Shown: positions 36,801 through 46,970 of the stretch, piece after piece
How the letters are laid out: each line of letters starts with the position of its first letter
Position numbering within the stretch: the first letter of the stretch is position 1
NCBI GenBank assembly: GCA_947846985.1
Contig: CANTUZ010000026.1
Span: forward strand, 56,526,730-56,590,729
Source of the DNA: Fratercula arctica
Taxonomy: Eukaryota > Chordata > Aves > Charadriiformes > Alcidae
Direction of reading: 5' to 3'
Length of the DNA: 64,000 nucleotides
Notes under the pieces: model-generated
What the model saw: the letters and a program-made list of their open reading frames with translations, nothing else
Database searches by the model: none
Told to the model about the DNA's origin: nothing
Position numbers and translations under genes: made by a program

Positions 36801-39784
36801 AGGAAAGGCCATGGATTAGAGATGTTACATGACAACATCCAGATAGCCCAGAGAAGTAAAAAGTGAAAGAGTTGAGTTGATAGTTTGGTTGGAAAGGTAT
36901 GACTTGATCAGTTTGCCCAGTTACCAGCCCGAGTAATTCATGCTATGCTGATACTCCACAAACAGAGAAAAAAAGGTGTCAGTGGAAATAAAAAGGTGTC
37001 AGTGGAAATTTCCAGAGGGAAATTAATGCTGTTTCACTCCTGCAGAACTAACAACTAAAGAAGCAGAAAGAAAAAAAAAAACCTACTTAACCAGCTACAT
37101 TTTCATTTGGACAGTAGAGAGAGCTCCAGAACAAATAAAGAATTTTTAGTTTAAAACAGTAGCTGAATCTGTGTTTGAGGATTCAGTCACTCACAGAGAA
37201 ACAAGGTCTTGAGAAAAAAAGAGATGAATACTGTGGGACCCTCCCTCCTTTACCTGTTTTCAACCTGCTAACACATGCACACGTGCACAAACACACAGGC
37301 TGATCATGAGTTGAAGAGTCCAATGCTGAAGGAGTGATTAGAAAACATTAAATGCTTTCCCCCATTCTCTCTCTTATGACAACTGAAAAACACTCTGTCT
37401 TGCTGAATCTTACTTTTGGATAAAACCTTGGCTTTTCGATAGAAAGTATACAAGTTTATGCATGCTGTCTTTTCAAGGTGTAGGATCTCCAGTTTAACGC
37501 AACAGTTCAAAGGAAGTTCTGAATGGAGTCACAGAAATACTGATTAGGAATGGAAAAAAAGCTCATATTTGATAGCATCTGTGCATAAATTACCATAGAA
37601 TTGCTTTAATTGTGCAATGTTACTGCAATAAAGCTGCCATCCTTTCTGGCTATTTATTTTATGAAGATGCCAGGGCAGCTGATAAAGCATAAGAAGCTTT
37701 ACATCAGTAGCAATAATCAGATGTTACCATTATTGTCACTTTACAACTTTTGTGCCATGGGATCATAATTACAGCAACACCCAAGGTATGAATTAGCCCC
37801 TCATGTGTCCCTCTGTAGTATCAGTGACGCTACTGCCCTGCACACTCAGGAGATACCCGTTACTAGAAGTTTAGCTTTGAATACTGTTTGAGATCAAATC
37901 CACTCAGTAATCCATGCGGCATAACGTAACTGATTTTTGCTGTGGTCAAACCAAATCCTTGAGATGTCTAGATGATGAAGATCATATAGCTCAACACATT
38001 TTTGGTAACAAGCTTTACACAGCAAGTCAGAGCCCTTCTCTGAAAAAATCATAGTAACATCACATTCAGCTAGATCACATTATATTGAATGGCATAAAAA
38101 CAACAGCCAAGAAACAAAATATCCCTGAAAAAATTATGTGAATAGAAGCATTTGCATGCTACATACAGCTTTTAATCAGCTAGTTAGATTTAAAATTATT
38201 ATAATTTCAACTGTAAAGCCACTGCTCTAGTTTTTTACATAGCTGTAATTCAAAATAGAGAAGAACTTTTAACACTTTCTAGCATTTCTTATTAACTTTT
38301 CAGCAGAGGGACAGAATATGGCTTCCTTCTGATCAATTAGAAATAACAGCAAAAATCAGCCTTTGCATGATAGTAACTATAGTTTGTGTGAATTTGAAAG
38401 AAAGGTGTTAACAGTATAAAGGTACTGGGAGAAGATCCATTTCCTTTAGAAACCTGTATTATGAGAGAGGAAATAAGAGCAACGCATTTCATATTAGGTA
38501 GTACATCATTTACTTAATACATCATTACACAGTACACCATTACCCTGAGAAAGAAACTCTTCTTCATTTGATAGCTGAGAGAAGGATACCAGGGCCTCAC
38601 ATTCAGTCTTTTTTCTCATTTTATTTCAAACTGTAGATGTTTCAGGCAGTGAGTGTTGCCGTATGATACAAGAAGAGGCTCTTTTTGCCTTTAGAGGTAA
38701 ATCCACACAAAATACAGGAAGACATTTCTAGGAAATAGGTATGAATGTATAGGAGAAAAACAAAATCTCAGCTATTCACTTTATAATACCAAACAACTGC
38801 TATTTATTTTCAATCAAAAGCATAATATGTGATGGGGAAATTTTGGTTACAAAAATGATGACTATGACCTTCACATAATTTACTGAGGACACATGGACCA
38901 AAATTATGTACATTATTTCACTGTCCTGTTATTCTTCAACCCTATTATCTTGGAGATGAGGGCAGCAGCACATTTACAACCACAGTTTATCAGAGCAGCC
39001 TTAATATTTGTTTGAAGATAAGGCTAATGCTTATCCTAGCTCCCATAAAAAAAACTTCCATCTTCCTACAAATACTCTCCACTGAGCTAGAATTGATGTA
39101 AAGGAAATGTTACTATTTAAAAAGCTGTTAAATGCAACCATACTCAACTCTTTTTCAACAGTTATCAGAACAAACATAACACAATTATTCTGTGTGCTGC
39201 ATGCAACAGAATGGTCTGACCCAAAGCTTTTTAAAGAGAAGGGAAAGAATAACATTGATTTCCAATGCATTCTGGCTTAGCCTGTAACGAAGGGCTCTAT
39301 TGGTGCTCAGTAAACTAATGTGCAGATATCATAACAGTCATCACAGCAATGTTCCAATAGAAATGATTAGATACGAAAATAAAGTCAAAGTACTGTCCAA
39401 ACCACTGCTTACACAATGTGTCATTTATGTGTCACTAATCTCTTGTTCAGATGATCACTGGACTAATAGTGAAAGTTCATAGGCAGACAGTCCTCTAACT
39501 TTCACTAATGTAGGTCATTTAGGCAGACGAAAATGCTCTTCAACTGACATTCATCATTCAAAGAGGCACACCGTAGGCTTTTTTAACATATTGCTCAAGG
39601 TGCTTTGCCTCTGGCTAAGATCTCTAAGAGCTGTTCCTTGCACTTACATTTTATTGCAAGAATATCCTCTTAGAGCCAAATTTACTTCTCTCAAATATTT
39701 TCCTGATGTTCCTACACACCTTATGTAAGTTATTAAATCTGTAACACTGATTGTTTTTTCAAGTTTTTACCTTTTTCATATTTA
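30813..39784. other. AT-rich intergenic DNA, 9 kb
   Basis: Contains the 20-bp duplication and small CT runs (35829-35845). No gene or repeat family recognised. Frames such as 35542-35955 (137 aa) have no domain features. Confidence 0.5.
36971..37009 (+). repeat. 20-bp direct duplication
   Basis: AAAAGGTGTCAGTGGAAAT occurs twice in a row, separated by one A. Confidence 0.9.
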
Positions 39785-41480
39785 AATTACCTGAGCATTT
39801 AGAATTTCACACTTCACGCATAGAAAACAATTCCTTTCCCTGGGTAGCCTAATAAAATGCTTGATAACAATTTCAGTGAAGGAATTTTTCCCAATATCCA
39901 ATCTAAACCTCCCGTGGTGCAACTTGAGGCCATTTCCTCTCATCTTATCACCTGTTACTTGGGAGAAGAGACCAACCCCCACCTGGCTACAGCCTCCTTT
40001 CAGGTAGTTGTAGACAGCGATAAGGTCTCCCCTCAGCCTCCTTTTCTCCAGGCTAAACAACCCCAGCTCCCTCAGCCGCTCCTCATAAGACTTCTACTCT
40101 AGGCCCTTCACCAGCTTTGTTGCTCTTCTTTGGACACTCCCCAGTACCTCAGTTTCCTTCCTGCAGTGAGGGGCCCAAAACTGGACACAGTACTCAAGGT
40201 AGGGCCTCATCAGTGGGGGGACAATCACTTCCCTAGTCCTACTCACCACGCTATTCCTGATACAGGCCAGGATGCTGTTGGCCTTCTTGGCCACCTGGGC
40301 ACACTGCTGGCTCATATTCAGATGGCTGTTGACCAACACCCCTTTCTAGTCACTCTTTCCCAAGCCTGTAGTGTTGCATGGGGTTGTTGTGACCCAAGAT
40401 CGGGACCCAGCACTTGGCTTTGTTGAATCTCATACAACTGGCCTTGGTCGATTGACCCACCCTGCCCGTATCCCTTTGTAGGGCCTTTCTACCCTCAAGT
40501 AGACCAACACTCCCCCCCAGCTTGGTGTCATCTGCCAACTTATTGAGGGTGTACCCAATTCCCTCATCCAGGTCATTCACTGATAAAGATAATAAAGAGA
40601 ATCGGCCCCAATACTGAGCCCTAGGGAACACCACTTGTGACTGGCCACCAACTGAATTTAACTCCATTCACCACAACTCTTTGGGCCCAGTCATCCAGCC
40701 AGTTTTTCACCCAGTGAACAGCACATCTGTCCAAGCCATGAGCAGCCAGTTTCTCAGGAGAATGTCATGGGAAACAGTGTCAAAGCCTTTACTAAAGTCC
40801 AGGCAGACAACATCCACAGCCTTTCCCTCATCCACTAAGCAGGCCACCTTGTCACAGGAGGAGATCCAGGTTAGTCAAGCAGGGCCTGCCTTTCATCAAC
40901 CAATGCTGACTGGGCCTGATCACCTGCTTGTCCTGTACGGGCCATGTGATGGCACTCAAGATGATCTGCTCCATAACCTTTCCCAGCACTGAGGTCAGAC
41001 TGACAGGCCTGACAGATCCTCTTTCTGGCCCTTCTTGTAGATGGGTGTCCCATTTGCTAGACGCCAGTCAACTGGGACCTCCCCAGCTAGCCAGGACTGC
41101 TGATAAATGATTGAAAGTGGATTGGTGAACACTTCTGCCAGCTGCGCCAGTACCCTTGGGTGGATCCTATCCGGCCCCATAGACTTGTGTGTGTTCAAGT
41201 GGTGTAGCGGGTTGCTAACCATTCCCCCTTGATTATGGGGGCTTCATTCAGCTCCCCATCTCTGTCTTCCAGCTTGGCAGGCTGGGTACCCAAGAACAAT
41301 TGGTCTTGCTATTAAAGACTGAGGCAAAGAAGATATTAAGTATCTCAGTCTGTTCCTCATCCTTTGACAGTATGTTTCCACCCACATCTAATGAAGCATG
41401 GAGATTCTCCTTAGACATCCTTTAGTTGTTAGTTTATTTGTAGAAACAATTTTTGTTGTCTTTCACAACAGTAGAAAAAT
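39785..41480 (-). mobile_element. CR1 LINE, minus strand, 1.7 kb
   Basis: Read from the right, the order is the RT upstream linker (EEQTEILNIFFASVFN-like words), then [28 protein letters not shown], a RT box LADDTKL with both Asp kept, then the C-terminal domain ([28 protein letters not shown]). Frames are broken. The CR1 tail is not clear on the left, so the 3' end is either missing or of a different subfamily from the other copies. Confidence 0.88.
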
Positions 41481-41494
41481 TACATTCTAGTTGG

Positions 41495-41620
41495 GCTTCG
41501 GCCCTGAAGTGGTCAGGTAGTTGGACTTGATGATTGTTGGAGGTCCATGCCAACTGGAACTATTTTATTCTATTCTATTCTATTCTATTCTATTCTATTC
41601 TATTCTATTCTATTCTATTC
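41495..41620 (+). mobile_element. CR1-type 3' tail with (ATTCT)n array
   Basis: GGACTTGATGATTGTTGGAG followed by GGTCCATGCCAACTGGAACT resembles the last 60 bases of a plus-strand CR1. It runs into about 11 copies of the pentamer TTCTA (41562-41620), an expanded form of the usual tail repeat. Only the tail is present. Confidence 0.65.
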
Positions 41621-41829
41621 TAAATCAATGTTTCTGAAAACTGCTGAACCGAAAGAAACCAAAAAGTGGTCTTCTGAATTTGCAGCTTAGGGAAGCTGTT
41701 GCACCTTTGGAAACCTTTGCTCCATTTCCCACTGGCAATGCACCCCTTCTGGGACTTGAGTGAGCATCCCCTCACGGGCTTGTGACAGTTGTGCTCTGGC
41801 TTGGGACACTCAGGTCTTGAAGACCTCCA

Positions 41830-42220
41830 GGCTCTGGCATCCCACCTCCTCCCTGGGCAACACGCTCCAGTGCTTCGTGATCCTCACAGGGGTTTGGGGG
41901 TTGATTCCTTATCTCCAGCCTGAACCTCTCCAGTTTCAGGAGATGCCACCGTCTCTCACCCTCCCACCAGGCAATGCTGCCAAGCGTCTGTCCCCATCCC
42001 CTTGAGGCCTTCCCCATAGGCACCGGGGTGTACTATGAGGTGCCCCAACGCCTTCTCTGCTCCATGCTGAACCAGCCCCAGCCCCACAGACCCTCCTTGC
42101 TTGCCCTGAGCCCCTCTGGTTTGTTGCCCTGGCTCCTGCCTGGGACCCGAAGAGGGACGCAGTGCCTGGATGAGGCCTGATGGGTGCTGAGCAGAGGGGA
42201 TCACCCATGCCCACCTCCCC
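41830..42220 (-). mobile_element. Old, diverged CR1 fragment, minus strand
   Basis: Phrases such as CTCCCTGGGCAACACGCTCC, CTTATCTCCAGCCTGAACC, CATGCTGAACCAGCCCCAG and TGAGGCCTGATGGGTGCTGA follow the order of an antisense CR1 3' half but with heavy divergence and gaps. It forms the left flank of the RING locus. Confidence 0.55.
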
Positions 42221-42409
42221 CCACCCTGGATAGGAGAAAAAATAGGAGAAAATCCCTAAGATCTAGCCAAGTGCTGCCTGTGCCCCCATGTGGGAGGAAT
42301 TATGGCCTGTCTTCCTTTTCTAGCGTGACACCGGCTGCTGCAGTAGCAGTGAGAGAGAGCAGCTCAACATCCCCAGCTCTGCCCAGCCCACCGCAGAACG
42401 TTGGAGAGC

Positions 42410-42595
42410 ATGGACACGGAGCTGGAGAACTGCTGTCCAATATGCCTGGACAGTTGGGAGGAGGCCAGCTACTTGATGCCATGCCTCCACCAATTCTGCT
42501 ACCAGTGCATCCTGCGGTGGGCTAAGAGCAAGCCTGACTGTCCCCTCTGCCAGACAAGCCCCAGTACTTTGCACATCTCTCTTTGCAGGACATAA
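42410..42595 (+). pseudogene. RING-finger unit 1 of a Topors-like locus (61 aa, then stop)
   Basis: The ATG at 42410 opens a frame beginning MDTELENCCPICLDSW. It carries a complete C3HC4 RING: Cys9 and Cys12 (CPIC), Cys25, His27, Cys30, Cys33 (CLHQFCYQC), and Cys44 and Cys47 (CPLC). The wording matches Topors/PHRF1-like E3 ubiquitin ligase copies known to be numerous in birds. Family members continue with a segment like ILHSVR; here the frame ends shortly after the equivalent TLHISL with TAA at 42593. A second RING follows at once in another reading frame. Known role of the family: the RING recruits an E2 for ubiquitin transfer. Inferred: a broken or young rearranged copy. A pyrimidine-rich acceptor (TTCCTTTTCTAG, ending 42322) upstream could mark the start of its 5' exon. 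No polyadenylation signal was noticed nearby. Confidence 0.6.
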
Positions 42596-43224
42596 CATCG
42601 CACACTGAGGAAGCCACGGAGGAAAGCAGCTCTGCTGCAAGGGACGGCAGCACGAGCCAGACACCCCAGGCAGAGTCAGCGACAGCAGCAGCAGACTCCC
42701 GGGGCCCCATCTGCCTGGGAGACATCAGAAAGGCAGCCTACGTTGCCTACTGCATGCACTGCTTCTGCTTTGCATGCATCCGGCAATGGGCCAGCAGGAC
42801 AGAGACCTGCCCAGTCTGCAGGCAGCCTTTTGAGCGGCTGCTGCACTCAGTGCGAGGGGACAGTGACTATAAGAAGTATCTGGTTGGCTTGTCCCCCTAC
42901 CAGCGCAGGAGGATGGCCATGGAGAGAGTCCGCAGCTGGTCACCGCAGCACCGCTCCAACCTGCGCAGGCGGACCACCAACGACCAGCCCTCGGCTGGCA
43001 GAAGTGGGCCTGTGGGGATCAACCACACACAGAGGCAGCAGGGTGCAGCTCCCACACCCAGCACTTCTCAGGAGCCAACACCGCTGAGCACAGAGTGCGC
43101 CTGGCTGGCCCTGCTCCTGCTCCGGACCCACGCAATGGCACAGTGCAACTGCGGCCCCTCACCATCCACCTCTGTCACCTCCAATGAAGACCTTGATGCT
43201 TTCCAGCATGTGTACGTTTCTTGA
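42589..43224 (+). pseudogene. RING-finger unit 2 of a Topors-like locus, first zinc ligand lost
   Basis: The frame opens at 42538 and is preceded by a good acceptor-like sequence (CATCTCTCTTTGCAG, ending 42588). It encodes a Ser/Ala-rich linker, then GPICLGDI, CMHCFCFACI and CPVC, then a segment close to the Topors extension (FERLLHSVRG...YKKYLVG). A basic region (SPQHRSNLRRR) follows, and the frame ends at TGA before 43225 after about 210 codons. In the RING the first Cys of the expected CPIC is Gly (GGC at 42703-42705), one base from TGC. The other seven ligands remain. It lies in a different frame from unit 1, and no intron with compatible phase joins them: the 25-base GT...AG stretch 42564-42588 is too short and leaves the wrong phase. 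The long open frame could mean a recently live gene. I lean to a decaying tandem-RING copy, but an intact gene with an unseen upstream exon is possible. Confidence 0.55.
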
Positions 43225-43813
43225 CCAAAGAGCAACCCACCACAGGGAATGCTTTCCAACACCGTCTTGGCATGTGGAAAGCCAAAGGCGAGAACTTCTC
43301 AGAGTGCACCATAATTTCATTTCACTTAAGTGACATGTCCCTCATGCTCTCCCAGCCTCCCACTCCCAAGGACCAGGGCAGGGCTGCCCAAGCCCTTTGA
43401 CCAGCTGCCAGGTCCTGAAGACCTCTGCATTGTCCATATGCCACTGACTCAGGCTGTGCTGACAGGGAACCTCCTGGCCTCCTTTCCAACTGGTAGTTTC
43501 CTAGGAGCCAAACATTCTCCATCTCTCATTCCATGCCACATCCTCTCTCATCCAGCTGGACCCATCTCCTTCCCCCACCTTTGGATCTCCCCGGAGACAT
43601 CCCAGGATGAGCATCGCACATTTCCACAAGACCCTGAACATCATCCCCATGGAATAACTGGGCATGTCCAAGTGCTCCTGCCCTCCTGCATCCTGCAACA
43701 ACTGCTGCAGTGCTGGGGGCATTGACTCCTTTCAGCCCACAAGGCCCCCACACAGTGTTTCTGGGGGCGACCCATCCCAGCTCTGCAGAAGTGCACCTGG
43801 GGGGAATGGCAGA
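43225..43813. other. GC-rich stretch downstream of the RING locus
   Basis: Probable 3' flank or UTR of the RING locus. I see no domain, poly(A) signal or confident repeat. Frames on both strands are composition-driven. Confidence 0.35.
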
Positions 43814-43990
43814 GAGCAAGCTGGACATCAGCCAGCACTGTGCCCTTGTGGCAAAGCTGGCCAGTGGTGTGCTGGGCCGCAGGAGGAGGAGTCTTGCCAG
43901 AGCCTTGCAAGCTCACCTGGAACTGAATCTGTCGAGGGACACCAAAGGCAACAGGAAGGGCTTCCTTCCAATTTCAAAGGAAAGACATGA
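43814..43990 (+). mobile_element. Rearranged CR1 ORF2 scraps, plus strand
   Basis: Translation shows LDISQHCALVAKLAS, close to the CR1 segment [14 protein letters not shown]. About 30 codons later comes LELNLSRDTKGNRKGF, close to the CR1 linker [13 protein letters not shown]. In a normal CR1 the second piece lies far upstream of the first, so the order is scrambled. Confidence 0.45.
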
Positions 43991-44125
43991 AATTAAAGCC
44001 CACTTAATTTGAAGCCAACAGAAGTAGCATGAGCAAAAGAACTGGAGGACCAGTCCTTTGCTTATGGGAAATTTCAGCCTTTCTAGCTATGCTGCCTTCA
44101 ATTTCTCAGTGTATTTTCCCCACAC

Positions 44126-44690
44126 AGAATAACAGAATCACAGAATTATAGAATTTGGAAGGGACCTCTAGAGATCATCTAGTCCAACCCCCCTGCCAGA
44201 GCAGGGTCACCTAGAGCAGGTTGCACAGGAACGCGTTCAGGTGGGTTTTGAATGTTTCCAGAGAAGGAGACTCCACCACCTCTCTGGGCAGCCTGTTCCA
44301 GGGCTCTGACACCCTCAAAGCAAAGAAGTTCCTTCTCATGTTTAGGCGGAGCTTCCTATGCTCAAGTTTTTGCTGGTTACCTCTTGTTCTGTCACTAGGC
44401 ACCACTGAAAAGAGCCTGGCCACATCCTCCTGACACCCATCCTTTAAGTATTTATAAGCATTGATAAGATCCCCCCTCAGTCGTCTTTTTTCCAGACTGA
44501 AAAGACCCAAGTCACTCAGCCTTTCTCCATAAGAAAGATATTCCAGTCCCCTAATCATCTTTGTAGACCTTTGCTGTACCCTCTCCAGCAGTTCCCTGTC
44601 CTTCTTGAACCAGGGAGCCCAGAACTGGACACATTACTCCAGATGAGGCCTCACCAGCGCAGAGTCCTCTTATGATCCCTATCCGCTTTC
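44126..44690 (-). mobile_element. CR1 LINE 3' end, minus strand, 0.56 kb
   Basis: The tail begins with repeated AATCACAGAAT-like units at about 44130, then GGAAGGGACCTCTAGAGATC and the ORF2 C terminus (44211-44558, minus; words [19 protein letters not shown] and [13 protein letters not shown]). The 5' end is truncated near 44690. Confidence 0.92.
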
Positions 44691-44714
44691 ATTATTGTGA
44701 CCCTCTGTGCTTTA

Positions 44715-46050
44715 ATCACAGAATCACAGAATAGTTACAGTTGGAAGTGCCCTTAAAAATCATCTACTTCCAACTCCCTGCCATGGGCAGGGACACCTTC
44801 CACTAGACCAGGTTGCTCAAATCCCCATCCAACCTGGCCTTGAACACTTCCAGGGATGGGGCCTCCACAGCTTCTCTGGGCAACCTGTTCCTCACTGTAA
44901 AGAATCTCTTCCTAACATCTAATGTAAATCTACCCTCTTTCAATTTAAAACTGTTATCCCTCATCCTATTGACACACTCCCTGATAAAAAGTCCCTCCCC
45001 ATCTTGTAGGATCCTTTTCAGTACTGGAAGGTTGCTATAAGGTCTCCCCGGAGCCTTCTCTTCTCTAGGCTGAACAGCCCCAGCTCTCTCAGCCTGTCCT
45101 CATAGGAAAGGTGCTCCAGCCCTCTGATCATCTTTGTAGCCCTCCTCTGGACCCACTCCAACAGGTCCATGTCCTTCCCATGCTGAGATACCAAAGCTGG
45201 ACACCGTACTGCGAGTGGGGTCTGACAAGAGCAGAGTAGAGGGGCAAAATCACCTCCCTTGACCTGCTGGCCATGCTGTTTTTGATGCAGCCCATGATGC
45301 TGTTGGCTTTTTGGGCTGTGAGCGCACATTGTCGGCTCATCAACCACCTCCCCCACGTCCCTCTCCTCAGGGCTGCTCTCAATCCATTCTCTGCCCAGTC
45401 TGTATTTGTGCCTGGGATTGCCCTGACCCAGGTGCAGGGCCCTGCACCTGGCCTGGTTGAACCTCATGAGGTTCACACACGCCCAGTTCTCAAGCCTGTC
45501 CAGGTCCCTCTGGATGGCATCTCATCCCTGCAGCGTTTCAACTGCTCCACACAGCTTCGTGTTGCTGGCAAACTTGCTGAGAGTGAGCTCAATCCCAACA
45601 TCCATGTCGCGAACAAAGACGTCAAACTGTACCGGTCCCAGTACCGACCCCTGAGGAATGCCACTCATCACTGGTTTCCACTTGGACATTGAGCTGTTGA
45701 CCGCAACTCTTTGAGCCAATTCCTAATCCACTGAGTGCTCCCATCAAATCCATGTCTCTCCAATTTAGACACATGAATGTCACGTGGGACAGTGTCAAAC
45801 CCTTTGCACAGGTCCAGGTAGATGACGTCAGCTGCTCTCCCCTAATCCACTGATGCTGTAATGCCATTGTAGAAGGCCACCAAACTTTTCAGGCACAATT
45901 TTCCCTTAATGAATCCATGCTGTCTGACACTAATCACCTCCTTATTTTCCAAGTGCCTTAGCAAAACTTCCATGAGGATCTGCTCCGTGATATTGCTGGG
46001 CACAGAGCTGAGGCTGACTGGCCTGTAGTTCCCTGATACAGTCTAATAAT
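44715..46050 (-). mobile_element. CR1 LINE, minus strand, 1.3 kb
   Basis: The tail starts with AATCACAGAATCACAGAATA at about 44717. Antisense reading then gives the ORF2 C terminus, YGVQLWYLS, the RT box as FASNTKL (catalytic DD lost), [11 protein letters not shown], and the RT start near 46030. It corresponds closely to the right half of the 28.7-30.8 kb copy. The frames are broken. Confidence 0.92.
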
Positions 46051-46080
46051 GGGGGGGGGTGGGGTGGTGGTGTGTGTACA
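46050..46080 (+). repeat. G/T-rich tract between CR1 and CpG island
   Basis: A G10 run, then GGTGG and GTGTGT units, exactly at the end of the CR1 copy. Confidence 0.8.
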
Positions 46081-46199
46081 TTCTATCTAGAGGTATTCCT
46101 TTGTCAGCCTGAGTGGGTGGCCAAAACACAGGTCTTGCATATCCATCTGGGATGGAGGAGAAGGTGATGAAGGCAGCTGGCACGGAGTAAGCGAAGTAC

Positions 46200-46673
46200 G
46201 GGAGCTCAGTGTTGCCCAGGGTCGAGGCTGCAAGCCAGAAACTCTCTCCAGCAGAAAAAAAATGGGGTGCCCAGCTTCAGCTAAGCTCCTAGCTCCTGGA
46301 AAGCCAGGCAGCACCGCCTGCAGGGGCTCCTCCGGCCCGGGGAGGACATCCGCAAGAGCCAGGCCAACCGCCTCCCACCGGCGAGGCCTCCAGAGGGTTG
46401 CCTCGTACGGAAAGACAGAGGCGCCGGGGGGAGCCGGGTGCCCTCACGCAAGGGCGCCGGGCGCCGCTGGGCTCGGCCGGTGGAGGCCGCGGGCAGAGGC
46501 AGGGGGCCGGCGACCATCGGAGGGCGTCGCAGCGGCGGCGGGAGGTGTTGCCCGCCGAGCCGGACCCGATCAGGGCGCGCGTCCCTCCCGGGCCGAGCCA
46601 GGCCAGGCCCCGCCTGCCGCCCCGCGGAAGTGGCCGGGACCAGCGGAGGGAGGCGTCAGGAAGCCGCCGCCAG
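46200..46673 (+). other. C5orf63: Probable non-coding first exon of C5orf63 in a CpG island
   Basis: A very GC-rich block ends in CCGCCGCCAG followed by the donor GTGGGTG (GT at 46674). It is the nearest CpG island upstream of the first coding exon, which begins only 4 bases before its ATG and therefore needs an upstream 5' UTR exon. The transcription start is not visible. The 242-aa frame crossing the island is composition-driven and is not a credible protein. Confidence 0.45.
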
Positions 46674-46970
46674 GTGGGTGTCCGCAGCCCCGGCCTGGGC
46701 CGCAAGCTCCCGGCCCTGCCGGGTTAACGCCGGCTGGTGCCGAGCGCCGGGCCAGGCTGCGGGGCCTGGTCCGCGGCCGCAGGGGCCTCCCCGGCGCTGG
46801 CGGTGCAAGGGCGGCGGGCGCGGGCATTGGGGCGGGCCGGGGGGGCAGGGCCCGGCCGGCAGCGGGCCTGAGGAGGCCGCCCGGGAGGCCGGAGGCGGGA
46901 GGCCGGCGGGGGGAGCCCCGGACAGCTGGCACTGGCCGGTCTCCTGCGCTCTCCCGCCTTTCAAAGGGCT
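46260..46970. promoter_or_regulatory. CpG island, probable C5orf63 promoter
   Basis: About 700 bases are dense in CG dinucleotides and GC boxes. They are flanked on the left by a CR1 copy ending near 46050 and a G/T-rich stretch (46050-46080), and on the right by AT-rich intron DNA. No TATA box is evident, as is usual for CpG-island promoters. Assignment to C5orf63 rests on position, strand of the donor and absence of another gene in between. Confidence 0.6.

Noticed and set aside
42564..42588. A 25-base GT...AG intron joining the two RING units
   Set aside because: Too short for a vertebrate intron, and removing it does not bring unit 1 into the frame of unit 2.
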